Origin: Geothrix sp.
GTDB lineage: Bacteria; Acidobacteriota; Holophagae; Holophagales; Holophagaceae
Direction: 5' to 3'
NCBI RefSeq assembly: GCF_030219325.1
Contig: NZ_CP126625.1
Location: 3,026,857-3,090,856, forward strand
DNA: 64,000 nucleotides
Shown here piece after piece: positions 26,606 through 35,800 of the stretch. The notes beneath the pieces are model-generated. The model did not search any database. It saw only the letters and a list, made by a program, of their open reading frames with translations, and was not told the origin of the DNA. Every line of letters begins with the position of its first letter. Positions within the stretch are counted from its first letter, which is position 1. Made by a program: the position numbers and the translations under genes.

Positions 26606-27877
26606 TCAGGCCACCAGGTCCTGCGCCCGGATGTCACAGCCCCGCCGGGTGCCGAGGGCGCTGACGCCCAGCTGGGCTGGATCGAGCAGGTTCTGGGCGA
26701 CGCGCAGCAGGTCGTCCAGAGTCACGGCCTCGATCTCGGCCATCTGCTGATCGAGGCTGCGCAGCTCGCCCAGGTGGATGGCCTGATGGGCCAGGCTGAA
26801 CATGCGGCTGCTGCTGCTCTCCTGGCTGAACACCAGCCCCGTGCGGGCCTGCAGCTTGGCCCGGACCAGCTCGTCGGCCTCCACGCCTTTTTCGCGGATG
26901 CGGGCGCACTCGGCCATGGTCCGCTGCACCAGCTCCCGCAGCTGGGCCGGGGCGCAGCTGGCGCTGATCTGCAGGGCGCCCGTATCCGCGTAGGGACTGA
27001 GGTAGCTGCCTACCTGGTAGCAGAGGCCTCGGCGCTCGCGCAGCTCCATGAAGAGGCGCGAGGCCATGCCCCCGCCCAGCACGTGGCTGAGCAGGTGTGC
27101 CGCGGCCCGGTCCGGCGAGTGGTGATCCGGCGCCGGGAAGCCCATGACCAGGTTGGCCTGCTGGAGATCCTTGCGGGGCACGTTCAGCAGGAAGGGCCGG
27201 GTCCGCGCCCCGGCGATGGCGGCGTGCGCCGTCCCCGCCGGCAGGCGGTCCAGGATGGGCTTCAGCAGGTCGAGGAAGGGCGCCGCCTCGATGGCGCCGG
27301 CGGCGGCCACCACCAGGTTCGGCGCCCGGTAGGTGTGGTCGAAGAAGGCGCGGGCCTCAGCGGGCCCATAGCTCGAAACCTGGTCCCGGCGGCCCAGGAT
27401 GGGGTGAGCCAGAGGCGTGCCCTCCCAGAAGCCCCCGTAGAACAGCTCGCTCACCCAGTCGTCGGGCTGATCCTCGCTCTGGGCGATCTCCTCCAGGATG
27501 ACGCCGCGCTCGCGGATCAGCTCGTCGGTCTCGAAGCGGGGCGCGGTCACCAACTCTCCCAGCAGGTGCACCAGCTCCGGCAGCTGGTCGGCCAGCACCT
27601 TCCCGTAGAAACAGGCCACTTCCTTGCCGGTGAAGGCGTCCACGTGCCCGCCTAGGCGGTCCGTGGCCGCCGCCAGCTCGTCGGGCGTGGGGTAGGCGGC
27701 GGTGCCCTTGAAGACCGTGTGCTCCAGGAAGTGGGCCAGGCCCTCTTCCGCAGAGCCTTCGTGACGGGACCCCCGACGCACCCAGAACCCCACGGCGCAG
27801 CTCCGCACATGGGGCAGCGGCTCGATCAGGATCTCGGTGCCCTCGGGCGTGACGGTGCGGTGCGGAGCATTCGGCAT
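26606..27877 (-). CDS. M16-family zinc peptidase (processing-peptidase-like)
   Basis: 423 residues. The inverted zinc motif HFLEH (HxxEH) lies near residue 50, with the downstream Glu in the following helix (FTGKEVACFYGKVL, then ILEEIAQSED). The second domain contains the R/Y pair region SRLFMELRERRGLCYQVGSY. It resembles the single-domain M16B proteins of bacteria (PqqL/YmxG type), acting on small peptides in the cytoplasm or periplasm; no signal peptide is seen. It ends the minus-strand ABC transporter run, 25 bases after the permease. Confidence 0.88.
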   Translation of the reverse strand: MPNAPHRTVTPEGTEILIEPLPHVRSCAVGFWVRRGSRHEGSAEEGLAHFLEHTVFKGTAAYPTPDELAAATDRLGGHVDAFTGKEVACFYGKVLADQLPELVHLLGELVTAPRFETDELIRERGVILEEIAQSEDQPDDWVSELFYGGFWEGTPLAHPILGRRDQVSSYGPAEARAFFDHTYRAPNLVVAAAGAIEAAPFLDLLKPILDRLPAGTAHAAIAGARTRPFLLNVPRKDLQQANLVMGFPAPDHHSPDRAAAHLLSHVLGGGMASRLFMELRERRGLCYQVGSYLSPYADTGALQISASCAPAQLRELVQRTMAECARIREKGVEADELVRAKLQARTGLVFSQESSSSRMFSLAHQAIHLGELRSLDQQMAEIEAVTLDDLLRVAQNLLDPAQLGVSALGTRRGCDIRAQDLVA

Positions 27878-27902
27878 TCCACCAGTCTACCGCCCGGGGC
27901 TC

Positions 27903-28700
27903 CTACCCCTCCGCCTCGCTTCCAGCCAGGCCCACGGGCATGCGGTGCAGCTTCCAGCCGGCCAGGGCCCAGCAGAGCAGGCCGAAAGCGAGGAGGGCCA
28001 AGCAGGCCAGGACCGGATGGGTGGTCACCTGCTCCTGGGCCAGCAGCTGGTTGGTCTGGATTTCCGCCGCGCGGCTGCCGGCGAGGCTCTCGATGTGGTG
28101 GGTGAAGGTGAGCCGCTGGAGGAAGGGTGGGAAGATGCGGACCCAGGGCTCCCACAGGAAGAAGTACAGGGCGCCCCAGAGGGTACCGCGCTTGAAGAGG
28201 AGCCCGATGAGCGTCATCAGGGCCAGTTCGCCCCACCAGGCGCTGACCAGGGCCGCCAGGCGCCCCGGGAGCAGGGACGGATCCCCGCCGATGACCTGGA
28301 GGCCGAGGGTGCCGAGGATGAGCCAGGCGGCGCCCCAGGCGAACCAGGGCAGGCCCTTGCCCAGGGGCAGCGCCCAGGCGGGGGCGGGCCGCACCAACAG
28401 CAGGGGGAGGGTGCGCTGCTCCAGGTCCTCCCGGATGCCAGCCGGCGCCGCCACCAGGGCCATGATGGGCAGCATCATCTTCACCAGCACTTCGTGGAAG
28501 ATCTTGAGGGCCTCGCCGGGCCGGGGACCGCCTTCCCCACCCTTGATCTGGGCCACGGTGTAGATGAGGAGGCTGAGGGCCACGGGCACCATGACCAGCG
28601 AGGCCAGCACCCAGCCCCGGCCCTGGAACACGCGGGGCAGGTAGCCCCGCGCCGTGGCGCGGATCGTCGCCAGGGGAGAAGGTGGGGCGAGGACAGTCAT
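27903..28700 (-). CDS. ABC transporter permease (ABC-2 type)
   Basis: 265 residues with about six hydrophobic helices and no signal peptide, in the layout of ABC-2-type export permeases (helix after WVLASLVMVPVALSLLIYTV; loop with REDLEQRTLPLLLVRPAPAW). It lies downstream of an ATP-binding subunit gene, with a 121-base gap containing two hairpins. GGGGGA precedes the ATG. The transported substrate is unknown. Confidence 0.82.
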   Translation of the reverse strand: MTVLAPPSPLATIRATARGYLPRVFQGRGWVLASLVMVPVALSLLIYTVAQIKGGEGGPRPGEALKIFHEVLVKMMLPIMALVAAPAGIREDLEQRTLPLLLVRPAPAWALPLGKGLPWFAWGAAWLILGTLGLQVIGGDPSLLPGRLAALVSAWWGELALMTLIGLLFKRGTLWGALYFFLWEPWVRIFPPFLQRLTFTHHIESLAGSRAAEIQTNQLLAQEQVTTHPVLACLALLAFGLLCWALAGWKLHRMPVGLAGSEAEG

Positions 28701-28746
28701 GATTTCCCCCAGGTGAGTTCAGAAAGGTCATGCACTGGACCAGCAA

Positions 28747-28815
28747 GCCCGGGACGGGCTCTGCCCGCTCCGGGCGCAGGGGCCCGGGGATGTTCGCGCA
28801 GCGAGGAATCCCCGG
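28747..28815 (-). terminator. Two hairpins between ABC ATPase and permease genes
   Basis: 28747-28775 forms a stem GCCCGG/CCGGGC with an inner CGGGC/GCCCG stem. 28784-28815 has CCGGGGAT and ATCCCCGG arms. Both are in the only long gap of this ABC run. No U-run follows, so they may be processing or attenuation structures rather than a full terminator. Confidence 0.4.
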
Positions 28816-28821
28816 ACAGCA

Positions 28822-29742
28822 TTAGGCGTGATCCTTGGTCAGATACTGGAAGACGGCATCGAGGTTGAGGTCCAGGGGATCCAGCGCACGCAGGGGGATG
28901 CCCCCTTCCGCCGCGGCCTTCTGCAGGCGGGGCAGGATGTCCCGGGGCGAGCGGACGGACAGCACCACGGCCCCTTCTTCGATGCGGAGGGCCGCCAGCT
29001 CCGGCTGTTCCACGGCCCAGCGGGCCAGCACCTGGGCCTCGCCCGTCAGACGCAGCTCCACCGGATGGCGGTCCAGCAGCTGCCGGATCTCGGTGACCGT
29101 GCCCTCGGCCAGCAGTCGGCCCCGGAACAGCAGCAGGATGCGGTCCGTCAGCTGGGCGATCTCGCCGAGGATGTGGCTGGAGACCAGGATGCGCGTGCCC
29201 CCTTCCGCGAGGCCGCGCAGCAGGGCCATGAGGGTGAGCCGGGCCTCCGGGTCCAACCCATTGAACGGTTCGTCCAGGATGAGCAGCTCCGGCTCGTGCA
29301 TGAGGGCCTGGGCGAGGCGGATGCGCTGGCGCATGCCCTTGGACATGCGCGCGAAGGTGAGGTGGGCGCGGTCCGCCATGCCCACGGTCGTGAGGGCCTT
29401 GGCCACGGCGGCGTTCAGACCTTCGCCCGACAGGCCGGAGAGCTCCCCCATCATGCGGAGCCAGCGGTCGGCGCGGAGGCCCGTGGGCAGGCGGTCTCCC
29501 TCGGGCACCAGCCCCAGGCGGGCGAGCACCGCGGGATTGCGGAAGGGGGCCTCGCCGAAGACGCGGACGTCGCCGCCGGAGGGTGGCAGGAGGCCCGAGA
29601 GCAGTTGCAGCAGCGAGGACTTCCCGGCGCCGTTGGGGCCCAGCAGGCCCGTGATGCCGCCGCCGTCGGGCAGCTCGAAGGTGGTGGGGCTGAGGCCCAG
29701 GATGGGGCCGTAGCGGAGGGAGGCGCGGTCCAGCGAAATCAT
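28822..29742 (-). CDS. ABC transporter ATP-binding protein
   Basis: 306 residues. Walker A GPNGAGKSS (near residue 38), the signature region SKGMRQRIRLAQAL, Walker B LLILDEP and the switch His in LVSSHIL mark a complete ABC ATPase of the CcmA/export type. A C-terminal domain of about 85 residues follows. The start overlaps the preceding permease stop by one base (TGATG), indicating translational coupling. Confidence 0.92.
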   Translation of the reverse strand: MISLDRASLRYGPILGLSPTTFELPDGGGITGLLGPNGAGKSSLLQLLSGLLPPSGGDVRVFGEAPFRNPAVLARLGLVPEGDRLPTGLRADRWLRMMGELSGLSGEGLNAAVAKALTTVGMADRAHLTFARMSKGMRQRIRLAQALMHEPELLILDEPFNGLDPEARLTLMALLRGLAEGGTRILVSSHILGEIAQLTDRILLLFRGRLLAEGTVTEIRQLLDRHPVELRLTGEAQVLARWAVEQPELAALRIEEGAVVLSVRSPRDILPRLQKAAAEGGIPLRALDPLDLNLDAVFQYLTKDHA

Positions 29743-30602
29743 CAGATCACCGCCTCGGAGGGTCGTGTGCGCCGCGAGGCCACGAAGGTCCAGAGACCGA
29801 TGTGGAAGGCCGTGCCCAGGAGCGCCGGAAGCCACGCCACCATTGGATGGTCCACGCCGACGAGGAGCTGGGGCCACGCCTCGGCCAGCATGATGGGGTT
29901 CAGGGCATCCACGGCCCTGATCCCGGTGAGGCCGTGGATCATGGAGGCCAGGGTGCCGGCCCCCAGCACGAGACCAAGCACCCAGCCGATGCCGGCCCGC
30001 GGTGTGGCAGCCATGCTGGAGGCGCCCACCGCCAGGGAGCCCATCAGGACCGAGCTGATGGCCATGGCCGGCAGCAGGCGCAGCGGCGCCGTCGCCCACA
30101 CCGGCCCCTGGAGCCCCGCCAGGAGCAGGGACATGGCCCAGGGCAGCAGGGCGAAGGGCAGCAGGATGACGAAGGGCAGCGCCGAGGCGAAGCCGAGCTT
30201 GGCGAGCAAGTAGTCCTTCGGGGCCACGGGATGCGCGTACATCAGGGGACGCACGCGGTAGAGGGTGTCCCGCGCCACGAGGCCGCCCCCCACCAGGGCC
30301 ACCAGGAACCAGAGCAGGTACATCGTGGGGTTCAGCAGCCCGGCCTGGAACTCGGCCCCCTGGGTGAAGATGTTCTTCCCGAACTCATTCAAGGGCTTGA
30401 AGGCCTGGTTGGTCTGCATCAGGTATTTGGCATAGATCCACCCGGTCTGGAAGAGCAGGATCATCAGGAAGATGAAGCTGAAGAAGCGGCCGATCTTCTG
30501 GCGCCAGAGCCGCGTCAGGTCGAAGCGCATGAGCACCAGGACGGGCGGATGGCCCTGGTGCAGGTCCGGCGCGGGCGGCAGGGTCGGAGCGTAGATGGGC
30601 AT
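29742..30602 (-). CDS. ABC transporter permease (ABC-2 type)
   Basis: 286 residues with six or seven hydrophobic helices and an N-terminal cytoplasmic stretch, typical of ABC-2 exporter membrane subunits. It starts three bases after the stop of one ATP-binding gene and its stop overlaps the start of the next, so the run ATPase-permease-ATPase-permease is one unit. The substrate is unknown; the downstream M16 peptidase might suggest a peptide, but this is only context. Confidence 0.85.
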   Translation of the reverse strand: MPIYAPTLPPAPDLHQGHPPVLVLMRFDLTRLWRQKIGRFFSFIFLMILLFQTGWIYAKYLMQTNQAFKPLNEFGKNIFTQGAEFQAGLLNPTMYLLWFLVALVGGGLVARDTLYRVRPLMYAHPVAPKDYLLAKLGFASALPFVILLPFALLPWAMSLLLAGLQGPVWATAPLRLLPAMAISSVLMGSLAVGASSMAATPRAGIGWVLGLVLGAGTLASMIHGLTGIRAVDALNPIMLAEAWPQLLVGVDHPMVAWLPALLGTAFHIGLWTFVASRRTRPSEAVI

Positions 30603-30605
30603 GGA

Positions 30606-31529
30606 CTAGGCTCCCGTCTGAGGATGGAGGGCCCGGAGCAGCACTTCGTCCAGCCGGTCGTGGCGTGGCGTGACCTGCACCAGGGTGGCGCCCCTGCTTT
30701 CGGCCCAGCGGAAGGCGCCGACCGGATCGGCTTCCATCAGTTCCAGGTCGTAGAGCCCGTTGCGCGCCTCCAGCACGGTTCCAAGCTCCGCCAGTGCTGC
30801 CTCCTGCGCCGCATCCAGGGGATCCAGGAAGCGCAGCTCCACCCGTTTCGCGAGGGCCTTGCGGAGGCCCGCCATGGAGCCGGCCGCCTTGATCTCCCCC
30901 TGGTCGAGGATCACCAGCTGGTCCGCCACGCGCTCCACGTCGCCCAGCAGGTGAGAGGCCAGGATGACGCCCGTGCCCAGCTCCGCGTGCACGCGCAGCA
31001 CCAGGTCCAGCATGCGGCGCCGGCCATCGGGATCGAGGCCATTGGTGGGCTCGTCCAGGAAGATCAGCTCGGGGCTGTGCACCAGGGCCTGGGCCAGCTT
31101 CACGCGCTGGCGCATGCCCGTGGAATAGCCGCTCACGGGCCGGTACCGGGACTCATCCAGCCCCACGAAGTACAGCACCTCGTGCGCGCGGTCCCGCGAG
31201 GCCTCCGGCGCCAGGCCGCTCAGCTCACCCCAGAAGGCCACCTGCTCGTAGGCCGAAGCATCCTCGATGAGGGCGTCGTACTCCGGCATGTAGCCGATGC
31301 GGGAGCGCAGCCGGGCCGCTTCGGGCGCGCCCAGGGCCACCCCCAGCACCGAGCCGCTGCCACCCGAAGGGGTCAGCAGACCCAGCAGGGCCTTCAGCAG
31401 GGTGGACTTGCCTGCGCCGTTGGGCCCCAGCAGGCCCACGATCCCGCGCTCGAGCGAAAGGCTCAGGCCCTTCAGGGCTGGCGCCGCGGTCGCGGCGTAG
31501 CGCACTTCCAGGTTTTCGAAGGCGATCAA
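30606..31529 (-). CDS. ABC transporter ATP-binding protein (TTG start)
   Basis: 307 residues. Walker A GPNGAGKST, signature YSTGMRQRVKLAQAL, Walker B LIFLDEPTNGLDPDG and the H-loop LASHLL are intact. The first codon is taken as TTG because GGAG lies seven bases upstream, the sequence then opens IAFENLEVRYAA as ABC ATPases usually do, and no ATG fits. The open frame continues far upstream antisense to dnaE, but that is not coding. It is the first gene of the ABC operon. Confidence 0.9.
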   Translation of the reverse strand: MIAFENLEVRYAATAAPALKGLSLSLERGIVGLLGPNGAGKSTLLKALLGLLTPSGGSGSVLGVALGAPEAARLRSRIGYMPEYDALIEDASAYEQVAFWGELSGLAPEASRDRAHEVLYFVGLDESRYRPVSGYSTGMRQRVKLAQALVHSPELIFLDEPTNGLDPDGRRRMLDLVLRVHAELGTGVILASHLLGDVERVADQLVILDQGEIKAAGSMAGLRKALAKRVELRFLDPLDAAQEAALAELGTVLEARNGLYDLELMEADPVGAFRWAESRGATLVQVTPRHDRLDEVLLRALHPQTGA

Positions 31530-31616
31530 GAGGGACTCCAGGTTGAAGGCGGCTACGAAGCGGGCTCCGAAATGGATTAGGCTGTACCCATCCTCCCACC
31601 GCCCGGACGCCTCTGC

Positions 31617-32831
31617 ATGCAACTCCTGGAATGGCCCATTCTCGATGCCCTGCAGGCCGGTGCCCTGCTCGCCCTCTTCATCAGCTTCGGCACGGACGCG
31701 CTGTCCCGCCGGGACCGGATGATGGGCTGGCTTTCGCTCACGTGCCTGCTGGTGGCCCTGCGCCACAGCGTCCTGGTGCTCGGCACCCTCCCCTCCCTGA
31801 ACCCCGACCTGGTGGATCGCGCCCAGAGCCTGCTGGTGGCCTTCGGCTTCATCGCCCTCTGCACCGCCCTCACGAACCTCTTCCCGCGCCACATCCCCCG
31901 CCGTTTCCCCTTCTGGATCGCCCTGGGCATGATCCCCAGCTACATCCGCAACCTCCTGCTGCCCCACCCGGGCTCCTGGGACACCTGGATGCACCACGCG
32001 TCGAACGTCACCTATCTGGCGGGTTGCGGCTTCATCGTCTACTGGACGCTGCGGGCCCGGCAGGACGAGGACCCCATGGGCCGCCGGCTGTTCCTGGGGC
32101 TCCTGGGATTGACGCTGCCGGTGGTGGTGGAGATCGCGGCCCTCAGCCTCTTCGACATGAAGGTCCGCCTCTCCGGCTTCAGCCTCGTGTTCCTGGCCAT
32201 GGGCGTCGGAACCTCCTGGCAGTGGCTCATGGTCAGCGGCATGGAGTCCCGCATCCACCGGGCCGAGGCCGAGGTGGAGGTCTGGCGCAGCCTGGTCCCG
32301 GGGCAGGCCTTCCGCACCGATCGTCCCTCGCCCATGATGGAGAAGACCTTCGGGGCCTCCTGGCCGGAGCGGCTGAAGGCCACGCCGGATGTGCCGCTGG
32401 TCGCCCTGGATGGCACCACCTACCGGGTGCGGAGCCGGGTCCTCCACCATCAGGAACGGCTTGGCTGGTACGAGCGGGACGAAGAGACCCAGCCCGGCCA
32501 GCAGGGATTCCTGTCCGGCTGGGTGGTGGGCCTGGGCATGGAAGAGGGCGCTGAGCAGAACCGGATCCAGGCGCTGCTGCGCGCCTGGGGGGCCGAAGTG
32601 CAGGCCTGGGGCACGGTGCCCCCGCGCGAGGGCCCCTATCCGAGCGTGCTGCTCTGGGCCCGGGAGCCCAGCATCCTCTCGGTCTGGCGGGAGGACGACC
32701 TGGTCCGGAGGCGCCCCCGCTGGGTCCAGATCGGCGGGCCCACCACCGAAGGACCGCACGCCCGCCTGGAGCCTGGGGTCCCGGAAGACGTCCTGCGGGG
32801 TACCCTCGAACGCCTCCTCTCCCGGCACTGA
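31617..32831 (+). CDS. Hypothetical protein with seven-helix membrane N-terminus
   Basis: 404 residues. The N-terminal 200 residues are about seven hydrophobic helices, resembling 7TM sensory regions. The C-terminal half is soluble, with no kinase, GGDEF or HTH motif that I can recognise (segments VPLVALDGTTYRVRSRVLHH and GFLSGWVVGLGMEEGAEQNRIQ). It may be a receptor with an unfamiliar output domain. It is divergent from the ABC operon and upstream of dnaE. Confidence 0.75.
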   Translation: MQLLEWPILDALQAGALLALFISFGTDALSRRDRMMGWLSLTCLLVALRHSVLVLGTLPSLNPDLVDRAQSLLVAFGFIALCTALTNLFPRHIPRRFPFWIALGMIPSYIRNLLLPHPGSWDTWMHHASNVTYLAGCGFIVYWTLRARQDEDPMGRRLFLGLLGLTLPVVVEIAALSLFDMKVRLSGFSLVFLAMGVGTSWQWLMVSGMESRIHRAEAEVEVWRSLVPGQAFRTDRPSPMMEKTFGASWPERLKATPDVPLVALDGTTYRVRSRVLHHQERLGWYERDEETQPGQQGFLSGWVVGLGMEEGAEQNRIQALLRAWGAEVQAWGTVPPREGPYPSVLLWAREPSILSVWREDDLVRRRPRWVQIGGPTTEGPHARLEPGVPEDVLRGTLERLLSRH

Positions 32832-32834
32832 ACC

Positions 32835-32850
32835 TGGGGCACTTGCCCCA
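32835..32850 (+). terminator. Short hairpin upstream of dnaE
   Basis: TGGGGC-ACTT-GCCCCA forms a 6-bp stem with a 4-base loop in the 48-base gap before dnaE. No T-run follows, so termination is doubtful. Confidence 0.3.
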
Positions 32851-32879
32851 AGCCGCGGCATCCATCGGAGAATGGGCGA

Positions 32880-35800
32880 ATGAGCTTCGCCCATCTCCAT
32901 CTGCACACCGAACATTCCCTCCTCGATGGCCTCACGCGCATTCCGGATCTCGTGAAGAAGTGCCGGGCCTCGGGCATGCCCGCCGTGGCCGTCACCGACC
33001 ACGGGAACATGTTCGGGATGATGAAGCTCTTCGACGCCTGCGAGAAGACGAAGGACGCCGATGGCAACTGGGCCGTGAAGCCCATCCTGGGCTGCGAGGT
33101 CTACGTCGCGCCCAAGACCCGCTTCGACAAGAAACTCGAAGCCAAGAACGCGACGGGCGAGGAGGGCCTCGAGGACTGCGTGGATCCCAGCGGCTCCCGC
33201 GACGCGGGCTACCACCTGGTGCTGCTGGCGAAGAATCCCGTGGGCTTCGCCAACCTTTCGAAACTCGTATCCGCGGGCTTCACTGAGGGCTTCTACTACA
33301 AGCCCCGCGTCGACAAGGATCTCCTCCGGCAGCACAGCGAGGGTCTCATCGCGCTGTCCGCCTGCCTGGGCGGCGAAGTGCAGGCCCGCATCCTGCAGAA
33401 CCGCCTGGACCAGGCGGAGCGGGTATCGCGGGACTTCCGCGACATCTTCGGCGAGGACTTCTACCTGGAAATCCAGGACCAGGGTTTCGACAAGGAGAAG
33501 GAGATCATCCCCTTCCAGATGGAGCTGGCCCAGAAGCTCGGCATCCCCCTGGTGGCCACCAACGACGCCCACTACCTCAACCACGCCGACGCCGACCTGC
33601 ACGACACCCTGCTCTGCATCGGCACCAAGACCACCAAGGCGAAAGAGAAGCGCATGCGCTTCTCCACGGACCAGTTCTTCGTGAAGACGCCGGAGGAGAT
33701 GCGCTCCGTCTTCCCCGATCACCCGGAATACCTGGAGCGCACCCTGGAGATCGCCGCCAAGGTGGACCTCTTCCCCATCACGCGCAAGCCCGTGACACCG
33801 CGCTTCCCCGTGCCCGAGGGCTACGACCTCGATTCCTACTTCGTGCACATCGCGAAGGAGACCTTCGAGCAGCGCCTGGCCGGCTGCCGCCCCCTCTGGC
33901 AGGCGGGCACCCTCAAGCACAGCGAGGAGAAATACCGCGAGCGGCTCGCCTTCGAGCTGGACATGATCCTGAAGATGGGCTTCCCCGGCTACTTCCTGCT
34001 GGTCTGGGACTTCATCCGCAAGGCCCGGGAGATGGGCGTGCCCGTGGGCCCCGGCCGCGGCTCGGCGGCAGGCAGCATCGTGGCCTGGTCCATGATGATC
34101 ACCGACATCGACCCGATGCAGTACGACCTGCTCTTCGAGCGCTTCCTCAACCCCGAGCGCGTGTCCATGCCCGACGTGGACATCGATTTCTGCCGGGACG
34201 GCCGCCAGCGCGTCATCGACTACGTCACGGAGAAGTACGGCCAGGACAAGGTGAGCAGCATCATCACCATCAACCAGCTCAAGACCAAGGCCGTGATCAA
34301 GGACGTGGCGCGGGTCTTCGAGAAGGACTTCGCCTTCGCCAACAACCTGACGAAGCTGGTGCCCCAGGAACCCGGCAAGCCCATGACCATCGGCGAGGCC
34401 CTGGAGAAGAGCGACAAGCTGCGCGAGCTGTACGAGTCCGACCCCGAGGTGAAGAACATCCTCGACATCTCCGCCCGGCTTGAGGGCCTGTCCCGCAACA
34501 CCGGCGTCCACGCGGCCGGCGTCATCATCGCGCCGGACGAGCTCACGCAGTTCGCGCCGCTGAGCGTGGATAAGGACAAGAAGGTGATGGTGCAGTACAC
34601 CATGGTGGAGGCCGAGCGCGCGGGCCTGCTGAAGATGGACTTCCTGGGCCTGGAGACGCTCACGCAGATCGCGAAGACGCAGGAAGTGATCGCCCGGCGC
34701 CACGGCCAGCCCAAGGACATGACCACCATCCGCGCCTTCGACGACCGGAAGACCTTCGAGCTCTTTGCTGCCGGAGACACGGACGGCGTGTTCCAGTTCG
34801 AGTCCGGCGGCATGAAGCAGCTGCTGCGCCAGCTGGGCCCGGACCGCTTCGACGACCTCATCGCCCTGAACGCCCTCTTCCGCCCGGGCCCCCTGGGTGC
34901 GGGCATGGGCACCACGTACGTGGAGCGCCGCCACGGCCGTGAGGCCGTGACCTACATGTTCCCCGACCTGGAGCCGATCCTGGCGCCCACCTACGGCGTG
35001 ATTCTCTACCAGGAGCAGGTCATGCAGATCGCCAGCCTCATCGCCGGGTACTCCCTGGGCGAGGCCGACATGCTGCGCCGGGCCATGGGCAAGAAGGACA
35101 AGGAAAAGATGGCCAAGGAGAAGACCAAGTTCATCGAACAGGGCGCGGCGAGGAAATACGACAAGACCAAGGTCGCCGAGCTCTTCGACCTCATCGAGTT
35201 CTTCGCCGGCTACGGCTTCAACAAGAGCCACAGCGCCGCCTACGCCATGGTGGCCTACGAGACCGCCTACCTGAAGGCCAACTACCCCGTGGAGTTCATG
35301 GCGGGCCTGCTCTCCACCAAGTCGGGCCGCACGGACGACGTGGCCAAGTACGTGCAGAACTGCCGGGAGCGGGGCATCGAGGTGCTGGGCCCCGACATCA
35401 ATGAATCCACCCTGGATTTCACGGCCACGGGGGATCTGCAGATCCGGTTCGGATTTGCCGCGGTGAAGGGCTTGGGAGACGCCGCGTTGCAGGCCATTCT
35501 GGAGGCACGGAAGACCGAGGGCCGCTTCAAGGACTTGTTCCATGCGCTGAAGAGCACCGACCTGCAGAAGGCCAACCGCAAGGTGTGGGAGTCGCTCATC
35601 AAGGCGGGGGCCTTCGACAGCCTGGAGCCCAACCGCGCCGCCCTGCTGCAGGGCCTGCCGGACGCGGTGTCCGCCGCCTCCCGCGGCACCGGCGACACGG
35701 GCATGACCAGCCTCTTCGACGATGCCGAGATGGCCACGCTGAGCGAGGACTGGCGCGTGCCCGAGAACATCGAGCCCTGGGACCGCAAGGTCCGGCTGGC

